NCBI GenBank assembly: GCA_913061005.1
Contig: CAJXSH010000001.1
Location: forward strand, 156,752 to 220,751
Direction of reading: 5' to 3'
Length of the DNA stretch: 64,000 nt
DNA from: an uncultured Ectothiorhodospiraceae bacterium
GTDB taxonomy: Bacteria > Pseudomonadota > Gammaproteobacteria > Nitrococcales > Nitrococcaceae
The notes under the pieces are model-generated. The model made no database searches and was not told the origin of the DNA. It worked only from the letters and a program-made list of their open reading frames with translations. Positions within the stretch are counted from its first letter, which is position 1; each line of letters starts with the position of its first letter. The position numbers and the translations under genes are program-made. This document shows positions 38,860-49,429 of the stretch, piece after piece.

Positions 38860-40009
38860 GCGGCAGTCGCTCCATGACCTCGGCGCGATAAGGCGTTTCC
38901 CGGGTCAGCTGCCGTGCATAGTCCTCAACCGCCGGCCGCTCCCGGGCCAGAAAGTCGTCCACGGCCACCTGGAAGCGTTCGTCCAAAAGCGCATGGGCCG
39001 AGTGGGTGATCACCGGCAGAAACCCCCTCGGGATCTTGTGCTCGCCTTGCGCCCCGGGTTCGTAGCGATCGATCCCGTGGCGGATGCAATAGTCGATCCC
39101 CTGGTAGTAGCAGGCCTCGAAATGGAGTCCGTCATAGTCGGCGGCCGCGCCCCAGTACCGTCCATACAGGGTGTCGTCGCTGCGCAGGCAGATCGCCCCG
39201 GCCACCGGGGCCTGGCCATGATGGGCCACAAAGGCCACCAGCCGGTCGCCGAGGCTTCGACCCAGCGCCTCGAAGCAATCCCGGCTGATTACCGGCAGAT
39301 TGCCGTGGGCCCGGAAGGTATCCACATAAAAAGTATGCAGCGCATCCCAGTGTCGGGCATCGATCTCATCGCCATGCAGGGTCTGCAGCTCAATGCCCTG
39401 GTCAGCGACCTGGCGACGCTCGCGGCGTATGTTCTTGCGCTTTTTCGAGCTCAGCCCGGCGAGAAACGCATCAAAATCGGCATAGCCGGCATTGCGCCAG
39501 TGATACTGGCAGCCATAGCGGTGGGCGTAGCCGCTGGCCTGCAAAGCGGCCTGGTCCGAGCGCCGGGTAAAAAGCCAGTGGACCGAGCTGATGCCCATTT
39601 GCGCGGCCATCTCGCGGGCACCGTCGGCCAGCGCCTGGCGCAACGCCTCGGCGGGATGGTCGCCGTTGAGCAGCATGCGCGGGCCATTCACGGGGCTGAA
39701 GGGCACCGCAACCACCAGCTTGGGGTAGTAGTCCATGCCGTTGCGCTCGTAGGCATGGGCCCAGGCAAAGTCAAAGACGAATTCACCCCAGGAGTTGAGC
39801 TTGAGATAGGCCGGCGCCGCGGCCAGCAGCGTGTCGCCGTCCTCGAGCAACAGGTGATGGGGGATCCAGCCATGGTCCTCGCCAACGGCGCCATGGGCTT
39901 CGAGTGTCGACAGGAACTCGTGTCGAAGGAACGGGTTGTCCGCCCCCTCGAGGGCGTTCCAACGCGCGGCGGCGATCTCGTCGATGGCGGGGATGGCTTT
40001 CAGCTGCAT
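38852..40009 (-). CDS. COG3146/DUF482 predicted N-acyltransferase (FemABX/GNAT-like)
   Basis: A 385-aa member of COG3146, a family related to the FemABX peptidyl-transferases and GNAT fold, with no assigned substrate. The ATG at 40009 is chosen with a GAGG nearby; the longer frame upstream is not conserved. Family marks: NPFLRHEFLSTLE (25-37), FDFAWAHAYERNGMDYYPKLVVAVPFSPV (in blocks), the basic SSKKRKNIRRERR (187-199), CFEALGRSL, and the late block YYQGIDYCIRHGIDRYEPGA then GEHKIPRGF. Its stop lies 8 bp inside aat. Because Aat and Bpt share this general fold and use aminoacyl-tRNA, it may be another tail-modifying enzyme; that is inference. Confidence 0.85.
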   Translation of the reverse strand: MQLKAIPAIDEIAAARWNALEGADNPFLRHEFLSTLEAHGAVGEDHGWIPHHLLLEDGDTLLAAAPAYLKLNSWGEFVFDFAWAHAYERNGMDYYPKLVVAVPFSPVNGPRMLLNGDHPAEALRQALADGAREMAAQMGISSVHWLFTRRSDQAALQASGYAHRYGCQYHWRNAGYADFDAFLAGLSSKKRKNIRRERRQVADQGIELQTLHGDEIDARHWDALHTFYVDTFRAHGNLPVISRDCFEALGRSLGDRLVAFVAHHGQAPVAGAICLRSDDTLYGRYWGAAADYDGLHFEACYYQGIDYCIRHGIDRYEPGAQGEHKIPRGFLPVITHSAHALLDERFQVAVDDFLARERPAVEDYARQLTRETPYRAEVMERLPHD

Positions 40010-40089
40010 GCCTCGATGGACCCTGGGGTGCTCTGGAAAGTGCCTTTGAACCGGCGAGCGCGACGCTGCTAAACGCCAGATCCCTACTG

Positions 40090-40095
40090 TACACT
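40090..40095 (+). promoter_or_regulatory. Candidate ftsK -10 element giving a leaderless start
   Basis: TACACT ends 7 bases (TCGTCCT) before the ftsK ATG, and no Shine-Dalgarno sequence is present. Overlapping it on the other strand, TACAGT could be a -10 for the COG3146 operon. The gap between the two genes is 93 bp. Confidence 0.4.
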
Positions 40096-40102
40096 TCGTC
40101 CT

Positions 40103-42448
40103 ATGGCAAGCAAGACAACAGCCCGGGCCGACGCCACGCCCATCGCCCAGCAGCTCGGCAGGATGCTGCGCGAGGCATCGCTGCTGCTGCTCATGGCGGT
40201 GGCGGGCTTTCTGCTGCTCGCCCAGCTGACCTACAGCCCGGCGGATCCGGGCTGGAGCCGCGCCGGACCGGCGAGCGGTATCGCCAATGCCGGGGGCGTG
40301 GTCGGGGCCTACTGGGCCGATGTCAGCCTCTATCTTTTTGGCTACCTGGGTTTTCTCTTCCCGGTACTGATTGCCCTGCTGGCCTGGCTGGCCTATCGCT
40401 GGCAACGGCAGGACGGGCGCATGCAATGGGGCGTGATCGGCGTGCGTGTGGTGGGGTTTGTCCTCACCCTGCTGGCCGGTGCGGTGCTGGCGCGGCTGCA
40501 TATCGAGCCGGTCGCCGGTACGGTGCCGCTGAGCTCGGGCGGAGCGCTGGGCAACCTGCTTGGCGACTGGGTGGAGCAGGGATTCAGCTTTACCGGTGCC
40601 ACGCTGCTGACGCTGGCGATATTCCTGGCGGGGATTACCCTTTTTACCGGCCTGTCCTGGATTGCGCTCATGGACCAGCTGGGCCGACTCGTCCTCGCCC
40701 AGGGCCGGCATCTGGTTGCGCTACAAGCGGCGTTGCAGGATCGGCTCGCCGCCCACCGGGCCCGCAAGGCCCGGAGCACCGCGCGGGTAGAAGAAAAGCA
40801 AAGGGCGAGCCGTCGACCCCGGCCGGCGATCGCACCGCCGGCGGAGGATCCCAAACCGGGCGAGAAGGCCAAGCGCGAGCAGCAGATCCAGCTTTTTCAT
40901 GCGCCCCCCACGCCGGGCGAACTGCCACCGGTCTCACTGCTCGACCCACCGCCCACCGAGAAGGCGGGCTACAGCGATGATGCGCTCGAGGCGATGTCGC
41001 GGCTGGTGGAACACAAGCTGCGCGATTTTGGCGTCGAGGTCGAGGTGGTCGCCGTCCAGCCCGGCCCGGTCATTACGCGTTTCGAGCTCAAACCCGCCGC
41101 CGGGGTAAAGGTCAGCCAGATCACCAATCTGGCCAAGGATCTGGCCCGGGCGCTGTCGGTGACCGCCGTGCGTGTGGTCGAGGTGATCCCCGGCAAAGCC
41201 GTGGTGGGGCTCGAGATCCCCAACGAGCATCGGCAGGTGATCGCCCTTGCCGAGATCATCCAGTCCGAGGCCTTCGAAAAGGCGCCATCGCCGCTGACCC
41301 TGGCCATCGGCAAGGACATCGGCGGCCACACCCAGGTGGTGGATCTTGCCAAGATGCCCCATCTGCTGGTCGCCGGGACCACCGGGTCGGGCAAATCGGT
41401 GGGGATCAACGCCATGATCCTGAGCCTGCTCTATAAAAACGGGCCGGATCAGGTCCGCACCATCATGATCGACCCCAAGATGCTGGAGCTGTCGGTCTAC
41501 GATGACATCCCCCATCTGCTTGCGCCGGTGGTCACCGACATGAAGGAAGCCGCCAACGCCCTTCGCTGGTGTGTCGGCGAGATGGAGCGTCGATACCGCC
41601 TCATGGCCAGTCTGGGCGTGCGCAACATCGCCGGAGCCAACCGCAAGATCCGCGAGGCCCGCGAGCGGGGCGAGCCGCTGACCGATCCGCTGTGGTCCGG
41701 ACCGGACGAGCGCATCGAGCCGACGCTCGACGGCGAGGGCGAAACACCCCGTGCGCCAGAGCTCGAGACCATGCCCTATATCGTCGTGGTGGTGGACGAA
41801 TTTGCCGATATGATGATGATGGTCGGCAAAAAGGTCGAAGAACTCATCGCCCGGCTGGCGCAGAAGGCGCGCGCTTCGGGGATCCACCTCATCCTGGCCA
41901 CTCAGCGGCCTTCGGTGGATGTCATCACCGGGCTGATCAAGGCCAACATCCCGACCCGGATGGCCTTTCAGGTCTCCTCCAAGGTGGATTCGCGGACCAT
42001 TCTCGATCAGATGGGCGCCGAGTCGCTGCTCGGTCATGGCGACATGCTCTATCTCGGCCCCAGCAGTCGGGGCATTCCCGAACGGGTCCACGGCGCCTTT
42101 GTTTCGGATGCCGAGGTCCACCGTGTCGCCGAGCATCTCAAGCAAAGTGGCCAGCCGGAGTATGTCGAGGGCATCCTCGAAGAAGGCGGTGGCGATGCCA
42201 CGGCGATTCCCGGACTGCCCGGCGAGATGAGCGCCGATGGGGGCGAGGCGGATCCGCTTTATGACCAGGCGGTGCGGATTGTCACCGAGACCCGCAAAGC
42301 CTCGATCTCGGGGGTGCAGCGGCGGCTGAAGATCGGCTATAACCGGGCCGCCCGGCTGGTGGAAGAAATGGAAGCCGCCGGTATCGTCGGACCGCTCCAG
42401 TCCAACGGCGGGCGCGAGGTGATCGCGCCGCCACCGCCCGGGGATTGA
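40103..42448 (+). CDS. ftsK: DNA translocase FtsK
   Basis: FtsK couples chromosome dimer resolution and terminus segregation to septation, pumping DNA and activating XerCD. The 781 aa form has a four-helix membrane domain (25-195), an unusually short linker (about 200-290, against over 600 residues in E. coli), an alpha/beta motor with Walker A GTTGSGKS at 425-432 and Walker [14 protein letters not shown], and a C-terminal winged-helix gamma domain ([28 protein letters not shown]) that reads KOPS. xerD, its partner recombinase, lies 12 kb away. It starts without a Shine-Dalgarno 7 bases after a TACACT, and lolA starts 2 bp after its stop. Confidence 0.97.
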   Translation: MASKTTARADATPIAQQLGRMLREASLLLLMAVAGFLLLAQLTYSPADPGWSRAGPASGIANAGGVVGAYWADVSLYLFGYLGFLFPVLIALLAWLAYRWQRQDGRMQWGVIGVRVVGFVLTLLAGAVLARLHIEPVAGTVPLSSGGALGNLLGDWVEQGFSFTGATLLTLAIFLAGITLFTGLSWIALMDQLGRLVLAQGRHLVALQAALQDRLAAHRARKARSTARVEEKQRASRRPRPAIAPPAEDPKPGEKAKREQQIQLFHAPPTPGELPPVSLLDPPPTEKAGYSDDALEAMSRLVEHKLRDFGVEVEVVAVQPGPVITRFELKPAAGVKVSQITNLAKDLARALSVTAVRVVEVIPGKAVVGLEIPNEHRQVIALAEIIQSEAFEKAPSPLTLAIGKDIGGHTQVVDLAKMPHLLVAGTTGSGKSVGINAMILSLLYKNGPDQVRTIMIDPKMLELSVYDDIPHLLAPVVTDMKEAANALRWCVGEMERRYRLMASLGVRNIAGANRKIREARERGEPLTDPLWSGPDERIEPTLDGEGETPRAPELETMPYIVVVVDEFADMMMMVGKKVEELIARLAQKARASGIHLILATQRPSVDVITGLIKANIPTRMAFQVSSKVDSRTILDQMGAESLLGHGDMLYLGPSSRGIPERVHGAFVSDAEVHRVAEHLKQSGQPEYVEGILEEGGGDATAIPGLPGEMSADGGEADPLYDQAVRIVTETRKASISGVQRRLKIGYNRAARLVEEMEAAGIVGPLQSNGGREVIAPPPPGD

Positions 42449-42450
42449 TC

Positions 42451-43119
42451 ATGCGGTGGCTGCCCCGCTGTCTTGCCATGCCGGTGTTTGCGCTGGTGGT
42501 CATTGTGCTGGCTGCGATTGCCATCGCCCGGGCCGCCGAGGCTGCCGGTGAGGCGTCGACGGCGTTCGACGGGCCGGTCGCCGAGCTAAGCCGGTATTTC
42601 GAGTCGGTGGAGACCCTCGCCGGCGAGTTTCGTCAGACCACCCGTGATGACACCGGCACGGTGATCGAACAGGCCAGGGGTCGGTTTGTCATGGCCCGGC
42701 CGCAGCGGTTTGTCTGGGATTACCGGACGCCGTGGGAGCAACTGATCGTCTCGGACGGCGAGCGGCTCTGGGTCCACGACGTGGGGTTGGAGCAGGTCGT
42801 TGTCCGGCCCCTGGATGAGGCGCTGGGTGTCGGTGCGGCGCAGTTGCTCAGCGGTGATATGGCGCAGCTCAAGCAGAACTTCTCGCTGACCGCGGCGGGT
42901 GAGGACGGGGTGATCCTCCAACCCACCGATCCGGCCTGGGACTTTCAGCGGGTCCGGCTGCAGCTCGACGATGGCATTCCAACGGCGATTACGGTCGAAG
43001 ATGGCCTGGGGCAGCGGGTCGAGGTCCGGCTGCTGGATCTGACCCGCAACCCCACGTTCGAGGCGGATCGCTTTGAATTTGACCCGCCCGCCGGCGTCGA
43101 CGTCATCGAAGGCTCATGA
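42451..43119 (+). CDS. lolA: Outer-membrane lipoprotein carrier LolA
   Basis: LolA carries lipoproteins across the periplasm from LolCDE to LolB. The 222-aa precursor has a long signal sequence ([28 protein letters not shown]). The mature half-barrel shows the conserved [45 protein letters not shown] (in parts), and [27 protein letters not shown] at the end. It begins 2 bp after ftsK (TGA-TC-ATG), and its stop overlaps rarA (ATGA). The order ftsK-lolA-rarA is conserved in gammaproteobacteria. Confidence 0.95.
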   Translation: MRWLPRCLAMPVFALVVIVLAAIAIARAAEAAGEASTAFDGPVAELSRYFESVETLAGEFRQTTRDDTGTVIEQARGRFVMARPQRFVWDYRTPWEQLIVSDGERLWVHDVGLEQVVVRPLDEALGVGAAQLLSGDMAQLKQNFSLTAAGEDGVILQPTDPAWDFQRVRLQLDDGIPTAITVEDGLGQRVEVRLLDLTRNPTFEADRFEFDPPAGVDVIEGS

Positions 43120-44414
43120 TCGATCAAAGCCGCCCCCTGGCCGATCGCATGCGTCCGCGGACGCCCTCGGAATTTGTCGGCCAGACCCACCTGCTGGGGC
43201 CGGGCCGGCCCCTGGGCGAGGCGCTTGCCGGTGGCAGGCCGCACTCGATGGTGCTCTGGGGGCCGCCGGGGACGGGCAAGACAACGCTGGCCCGCATGGT
43301 CGCCGCCACGGCCGAGGCCGAGTTTCTCACCCTCTCGGCGGTCATGGCCGGGGTCAAGGATATCCGCGAGGCAGCGGCCCGGGGTCAGCGCAACCGCGAG
43401 GCGGGGCGCCGTACGCTGTTGTTCGTCGATGAGGTCCACCGCTTCAACAAAGCGCAGCAGGATGCCTTTCTGCCCTACATCGAGGACGGCACCCTGCTGT
43501 TCATCGGCGCCACCACCGAAAACCCCTCGTTCGAACTCAACAACGCGCTCCTCTCGCGGGTGCGGGTCTATGTCCTGCGTGCGCTGGAGGCCGAGGACAT
43601 CGGGCGGCTGGTTGATGCGGCCATCACCGATGCCGAGCGCGGCCTGGGCGCGGAGGGCGTGAGCCTTGCCGATGATGCCCGGGAGGCGCTGACACAGCTT
43701 GCCGATGGCGATGCCCGCACGGCACTCAGCCTGCTCGAGGTGGCCGCTGATCTGGCCGGCGATGCCCGGCGGATCGATCTGGCGTTGATCCGCGAAGCCG
43801 CGGCCGGCGGGCGCGCGCGTTTTGACAAGGGTGGTGACGCCTTCTATGACCTGATTTCGGCGCTGCACAAGTCCGTTCGTGGCTCGGCACCGGATGCCGC
43901 GCTCTACTGGTATGCACGCATGCTCGATGGCGGCTGTGATCCGCTCTACATCGCACGCCGGGTGGTGCGAATGGCCTCGGAGGACATCGGCAATGCCGAT
44001 CCCAGGGCGCTGCATATGGCCCTGGATGCCTGGCAGGCGCAGGAGCGACTGGGCTCGCCCGAGGGTGAACTTGCCATTGCCCACGCCATCACTTACCTCG
44101 CTGCGGTTCCCAAGAGCAATGCGGTCTACCGCGCCTTTAATGCGGCCATGGCCGATGCGCGCCAACACGGGTCACAGGAGGTGCCGGTCCATCTGCGCAA
44201 TGCGCCGACCCGGCTGATGAAGTCGCTGGGGTACGGACACGATTACCGCTATGCCCATGACGAGTCGCACGCCTATGCCGCCGGCGAGACCTACCTGCCC
44301 GATGCACTGGCCGGCACGCGCTACTACCAGCCCACGGATCGCGGCCTGGAAAAGCGTATCGCCGATCGGCTGGACTGGCTCGCCCGCCTCGACGAGGCAG
44401 CCCGTCGAAGTTAG
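43116..44414 (+). CDS. rarA: Replication-associated recombination protein A (RarA/MgsA)
   Basis: RarA is an AAA+ ATPase of the clamp-loader group that acts at stalled forks, binding SSB and DNA ends. The 432-aa protein has an N-terminal [14 protein letters not shown], Walker [10 protein letters not shown], Walker [17 protein letters not shown], sensor 1 [12 protein letters not shown], the arginine-finger ALLSRVRVY, then the lid and the C-terminal tetramerisation domain ([48 protein letters not shown]). The start is on the ATGA overlap with lolA. The 122 bp between its stop and serS hold no gene. Confidence 0.96.
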   Translation: MIDQSRPLADRMRPRTPSEFVGQTHLLGPGRPLGEALAGGRPHSMVLWGPPGTGKTTLARMVAATAEAEFLTLSAVMAGVKDIREAAARGQRNREAGRRTLLFVDEVHRFNKAQQDAFLPYIEDGTLLFIGATTENPSFELNNALLSRVRVYVLRALEAEDIGRLVDAAITDAERGLGAEGVSLADDAREALTQLADGDARTALSLLEVAADLAGDARRIDLALIREAAAGGRARFDKGGDAFYDLISALHKSVRGSAPDAALYWYARMLDGGCDPLYIARRVVRMASEDIGNADPRALHMALDAWQAQERLGSPEGELAIAHAITYLAAVPKSNAVYRAFNAAMADARQHGSQEVPVHLRNAPTRLMKSLGYGHDYRYAHDESHAYAAGETYLPDALAGTRYYQPTDRGLEKRIADRLDWLARLDEAARRS

Positions 44415-44521
44415 CCGCTTCGATCGGCCATCGGATTCGCGTACACTCCCAGCGCTTCGCGGGCGTGGTGATCTGCCTGGCCGCTGCCCTTGCCGGTATC
44501 ATGATGGCCCGAAATTTCTAG

Positions 44522-46200
<1,679 letters not shown>

Positions 46201-46210
46201 GGGGCGTACC

Positions 46211-46882
46211 CTATCCGGTGGTCGCCCGGGTGGTGACCATGCCGTCGGGCCCGAGGACGCGGCGCTGCAGCGATGCCAGCACCACCCCGTAGGCCGGGAC
46301 AAAGAGCAAAAGCGAGATAAGCAACTTGGAGGCGTAGTCCACAGCCGCGATCTCGGGCCAGTTGGCGGCCATGAACGGATCCGGGCTCTGGTAGAAGGCG
46401 ATGCTGAAAAACGCCGCCGTATCGGCCAGGTTGCCAAAGACCGTTGAGACCGCGGGTGCGATCCACCAGCGCGCGTTGCGGCGCAGGCGGTCGAAGACGT
46501 GGATGTCGAGCAGCTGGCCGAGGGCGTAGGCCATGAAGCTGGCGGTGGCAATGCGCCCGACAAAGGTGTTGGCCGCGAGCAGCGCATCGGCCCCCTGGAA
46601 GCTGCCCTGCTGAAAAAGCACACCGATGACATAAGAGATCAGCAACGCCGGTCCCATGGCAAAGAAAATAATCCGGCGGGCGGCCTCTTTGCCAAAGATC
46701 CTGACCGTCAGATCGGTGGCGAGGAAGATGAACGGAAAGGAAAACGCCCCCCAGGTGGTATGCAGACCGGCCAGATTGATCGGCAGTTGGACCAGATAGT
46801 TACTGGCGGCGATGATGGTGATGTGCGCCGCTGCCAGAAACAGGACTGCACGCCGGTATTGAGCAGGAGTAATGGTTTTCAT
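46211..46882 (-). CDS. yhhQ: Queuosine precursor transporter (YhhQ/VUT family)
   Basis: YhhQ imports queuosine precursors (preQ0/preQ1) for tRNA wobble modification. The 223 aa protein (E. coli 221) has six predicted membrane helices and the family blocks AAHITIIAASNYLVQLP, TWGAFSFPFIFLATDLTVRIFGKEAARRIIF and VFGNLADTAAFFSIAFYQ. The ATG at 46882 fits the family length. TATACT stands eight bases upstream with no ribosome site, another leaderless-like start. It ends 10 bp from the convergent GNAT gene and is divergent from the MATE gene. Confidence 0.9.
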   Translation of the reverse strand: MKTITPAQYRRAVLFLAAAHITIIAASNYLVQLPINLAGLHTTWGAFSFPFIFLATDLTVRIFGKEAARRIIFFAMGPALLISYVIGVLFQQGSFQGADALLAANTFVGRIATASFMAYALGQLLDIHVFDRLRRNARWWIAPAVSTVFGNLADTAAFFSIAFYQSPDPFMAANWPEIAAVDYASKLLISLLLFVPAYGVVLASLQRRVLGPDGMVTTRATTG

Positions 46883-46890
46883 GGCAGCGG

Positions 46891-46896
46891 AGTATA
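46891..46896 (-). promoter_or_regulatory. Candidate yhhQ -10 element giving a leaderless start
   Basis: TATACT on the minus strand ends 8 bases (CCGCTGCC) before the yhhQ ATG; no Shine-Dalgarno sequence and no clear -35 are present. It would place transcription start on or next to the start codon, inside the narrow gap shared with the divergent MATE gene. Confidence 0.4.
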
Positions 46897-46919
46897 GCAG
46901 GCCTGATCCGGGCGTTGAG

Positions 46920-48248
46920 ATGCCGCGCCGAAAGGTGTTCGATCTGGCCTGGCCGCTGATCCTCTCGAACATCACCGTTCCGTTGCTGGGGCTGGTGGAT
47001 ACCGCCGTGGTCGGGCATCTGCCGGATAGCCGCTATCTGGGGGGTGTCACCCTGGGGGCGACCCTTTTCAGCTTTCTCTACTGGGGATTCGGTTTTCTGC
47101 GGATGGGAACCACCGGGCTGACCGCCCAGGCCCACGGCCGGGGCGAGGTGGATGCCATGCTGCGGCTGCTCGGCCAGGGGCTGATGCTGGCGCTGGTCAT
47201 TGGTCTGGCGCTGGTCGCACTGCACCCGCCGGTGATCGCGCTGGGCCTGTCGCTGCTCGATGGCAGCGCCGCGGTGACCGCCCAGGCCGAGCTCTACGCC
47301 CGCTGGCGCATCTTCAGCGCGCCGGCCGTGCTGGCCAACTATGTGTTGATCGGCTGGTTTCTGGGGCGGGGTAACAGTCGCGTGACACTGCTTTTGATGG
47401 TGATCAACAACAGCGTCAACATCGTGCTCGATCTGCTCTTTGTGGTGGGGCTGGGCATGACCGTTGACGGTGTCGCGCTGGCCAGCGTGATGGCCGACTA
47501 CTGCACCCTGGCGGTGGGGATGGCCCTGGCGATGGGCGTCTGGCGGCGCTGGTCATGGCGGCCGGTGGCCGGCGTTTTTCGCGACCTTGGGGGATATCGT
47601 CGGTTGTTGTCGGTCAACCTGGCCCTTTTCATCCGCACGCTCTGTCTGCTGTTTGCCTTTGCGTTTTTCCACGCCCAGGGGGCGGATATGGGCGATACCA
47701 CGCTGGCGGCCAATGCGGTTTTGCTGCAGTTCGTGCTGCTGGCCTCCTACGCGCTCGATGGGTTTGCCCATGCCACCGAGTCGCTGGTGGGCCAGCGGAT
47801 TGGTGCCAACGATGAGGCCGGATTCCGGGCCGTAGTCTGGGCGGCGTCGCAGTGGTCGCTGCTGGCCGCCGGGTTGGCCAGTGTCAGCTTCTGGCTGGCC
47901 GGTGACGCGCTGGTGGCGGTGCTCACGGATCTGCCTGCGGTGCGCACGATGGCCGGGGTGTATTTGCCCTGGGTGATTGTCATGCCGCTTCTCGCGGCGG
48001 CCAGCTATCTGCTTGATGGCATCTTCATCGGTGCCACCCGTACGCGGGCGATGCGCGATACCATGGTGCTGGCGGTGCTGGGGTTTTATCTACCGGTCTG
48101 GTGGCTGACCCAGCCCCTTGGCAATCACGGCCTGTGGCTTGCCTTTGTGGCCTTTACCCTGGCGCGCAGCCTCCTGCTCGGTGGGCTTTTCCATCGGGCA
48201 TGGTCGCAGAGGCGGTGGTTTGCGCCCACCGGTCATCGGGCCGGCTGA
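46920..48248 (+). CDS. MATE family efflux transporter (DinF-like)
   Basis: A 442-aa twelve-helix MATE exporter that uses sodium or proton gradients to expel cationic drugs or metabolites. The N-terminus VFDLAWPLILSNITVPLLGLVDTAVVGHL and the following FGFLRMGTTGLTAQAHGRGE closely fit the DinF branch. Three starts are possible (46872, 46881, 46920). I take 46920 because it matches the DinF N-terminus and does not run over the start of the divergent yhhQ; the ribosome site is weak. In E. coli dinF follows lexA, but here lexA is 35 kb away, so SOS control is not implied. Its end overlaps convergent hisC by 16 bp. Confidence 0.9.
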   Translation: MPRRKVFDLAWPLILSNITVPLLGLVDTAVVGHLPDSRYLGGVTLGATLFSFLYWGFGFLRMGTTGLTAQAHGRGEVDAMLRLLGQGLMLALVIGLALVALHPPVIALGLSLLDGSAAVTAQAELYARWRIFSAPAVLANYVLIGWFLGRGNSRVTLLLMVINNSVNIVLDLLFVVGLGMTVDGVALASVMADYCTLAVGMALAMGVWRRWSWRPVAGVFRDLGGYRRLLSVNLALFIRTLCLLFAFAFFHAQGADMGDTTLAANAVLLQFVLLASYALDGFAHATESLVGQRIGANDEAGFRAVVWAASQWSLLAAGLASVSFWLAGDALVAVLTDLPAVRTMAGVYLPWVIVMPLLAAASYLLDGIFIGATRTRAMRDTMVLAVLGFYLPVWWLTQPLGNHGLWLAFVAFTLARSLLLGGLFHRAWSQRRWFAPTGHRAG

Positions 48249-49330
48249 TCAGCGGCGGCGGCCAGGATCTCGTCCAGCGCGTTGATCAGGCGGTCGTTCT
48301 GCGCCGGAGTGCCCACGCTGATGCGGATCTTATCGGCCAGCCGCGGGGTGTCGAAATGACGGATCAGAATGCCCCGGGCCTTTAACCGATCCTTGATCGC
48401 TGCCGCGCTCAAAGGACTGTCCGGCGGTCGGGTTGCCAGGCAGAAGTTGGTCGCGCTCTCGGGCACCGTAAAGCCGCGCGCTTCGAGCGCCCGGGTCAGT
48501 CGGCCCCGCGCGTCACCGACCGCCTGCCAGGTCGAGCGGGCATGGTCCTGGTCGGCCAGTGCCGCGGCCCCCACGGCATCGGCCACCGCGTCCACGCTGT
48601 AGCTATCGCGGGTCTTCTCGGCGATCGGTGCAATCAAACCGGGCGCGCCGATGCCATAGCCCAGACGCAGCCCGGCAAGCCCGTATCCCTTGGAGAGGGT
48701 GCGCAGGACCAACAGATTGTCGTGGCGAGCGATCAGGCCGACGACGTCATGATTGTCGGGCGCAAAATCCACATAGGCCTCATCGACAAGCAACACGCCG
48801 TCGAGCGCCGCCGCCAGTTGGCTGATCCGCCCGGCGGGGAGCAGGTGGCCGCTGGGGGCATGGGGGTTGACGATGATCGTCAACGGCACACCCGCGGCAT
48901 TCATCCGCTCGGCAAAGTCATCCGGCAGCGACCACTGGGCGTCCAGCTCGGCCGCCTCGATGGGGCTGTCATGGATGGCGGCGAGCACCGGATACAGCGA
49001 ATAGCTGGGCTCGGCGATGCCGATCGGCGAGCCCGGCGGCACGAAAGTGGTCATGGCAAGGCGCAACAGCTCGTCGCCGCCGTTGGTGGTGACGATCTGG
49101 TCGGTTGATACGCCATGCAATCGGGCGGCCTGGTGGCGCACGGCCGCCGCCGTCGGCGAGGGATACCGGCGCAGGGCGTCTTCGGCGATCTGTTGCAGCG
49201 CTGCCATGGCCGCGGGGGAGGGCGGCCAGGGGTTTTCGTTGGTGTTGAGCTTGAGGACCCGGTCGTCCTCGGGCTGTTCGCCGGGCTGATAGCCGGCCAT
49301 GCGCTGGATGTTCTCACGTTCGTAGGTCAT
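48233..49330 (-). CDS. hisC: Histidinol-phosphate aminotransferase
   Basis: HisC is a PLP enzyme converting imidazole-acetol phosphate and glutamate to histidinol phosphate. The 365-aa protein has the class II aminotransferase marks: LNTNENPWPPSP (29-40), TTNGGDELLRLAM (81-93), VNPHAPSGHLLP (155-165), PLP-contacting Asp183 in VDEAYVDFAP, and the Schiff-base Lys214 in LRTLSKGYGLAGLRLGYGIG. It stands alone rather than in a his operon, as in many gammaproteobacterial hisC2 genes, so it might also serve aromatic amino acid transamination. No Shine-Dalgarno is seen; TATCAT lies five bases before the ATG. The end overlaps the MATE gene by 16 bp. Confidence 0.9.
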   Translation of the reverse strand: MTYERENIQRMAGYQPGEQPEDDRVLKLNTNENPWPPSPAAMAALQQIAEDALRRYPSPTAAAVRHQAARLHGVSTDQIVTTNGGDELLRLAMTTFVPPGSPIGIAEPSYSLYPVLAAIHDSPIEAAELDAQWSLPDDFAERMNAAGVPLTIIVNPHAPSGHLLPAGRISQLAAALDGVLLVDEAYVDFAPDNHDVVGLIARHDNLLVLRTLSKGYGLAGLRLGYGIGAPGLIAPIAEKTRDSYSVDAVADAVGAAALADQDHARSTWQAVGDARGRLTRALEARGFTVPESATNFCLATRPPDSPLSAAAIKDRLKARGILIRHFDTPRLADKIRISVGTPAQNDRLINALDEILAAAADQPAR

Positions 49331-49335
49331 GCCCC

Positions 49336-49341
49336 ATGATA
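49336..49341 (-). promoter_or_regulatory. Candidate hisC -10 element giving a leaderless or near-leaderless start
   Basis: TATCAT on the minus strand ends 5 bases before the hisC ATG. This is slightly closer than at the other leaderless-like genes here. The GGGG just before the ATG is too close to be a normal ribosome site. Confidence 0.3.
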
Positions 49342-49354
49342 CCGCGCGTTGGTG

Positions 49355-49380
49355 AAAAAATAAGCGCTCATGCGTATTAT
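49355..49380 (+). promoter_or_regulatory. AT-rich operator/promoter-like region upstream of fbpB
   Basis: The segment AATAA-GCGCTCATGCGTA-TTATT (about 49359-49381) is an imperfect inverted repeat, and its TATTAT (49375-49380) could be a -10 for fbpB, 49 bp before the GTG. Resemblance to a Fur box is weak. It is listed because it is the only AT-rich island in the gap. Confidence 0.3.
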
Positions 49381-49429
49381 TCTGGACCAATAAAGTCCAC
49401 TTCGATTGATGCCGCCAGGAGAGCCGTCC

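Noticed and set aside
46881..46883. Start of the MATE gene at the ATG that coincides with the yhhQ start codon
   Set aside because: It would make the divergent genes share start codons, leaving no independent leader; the later ATG at 46920 matches the DinF N-terminus.
46920..48248. SOS control of the DinF-like MATE gene
   Set aside because: No LexA-box-like sequence is found upstream and lexA is 35 kb away; the DinF resemblance is of protein family only.
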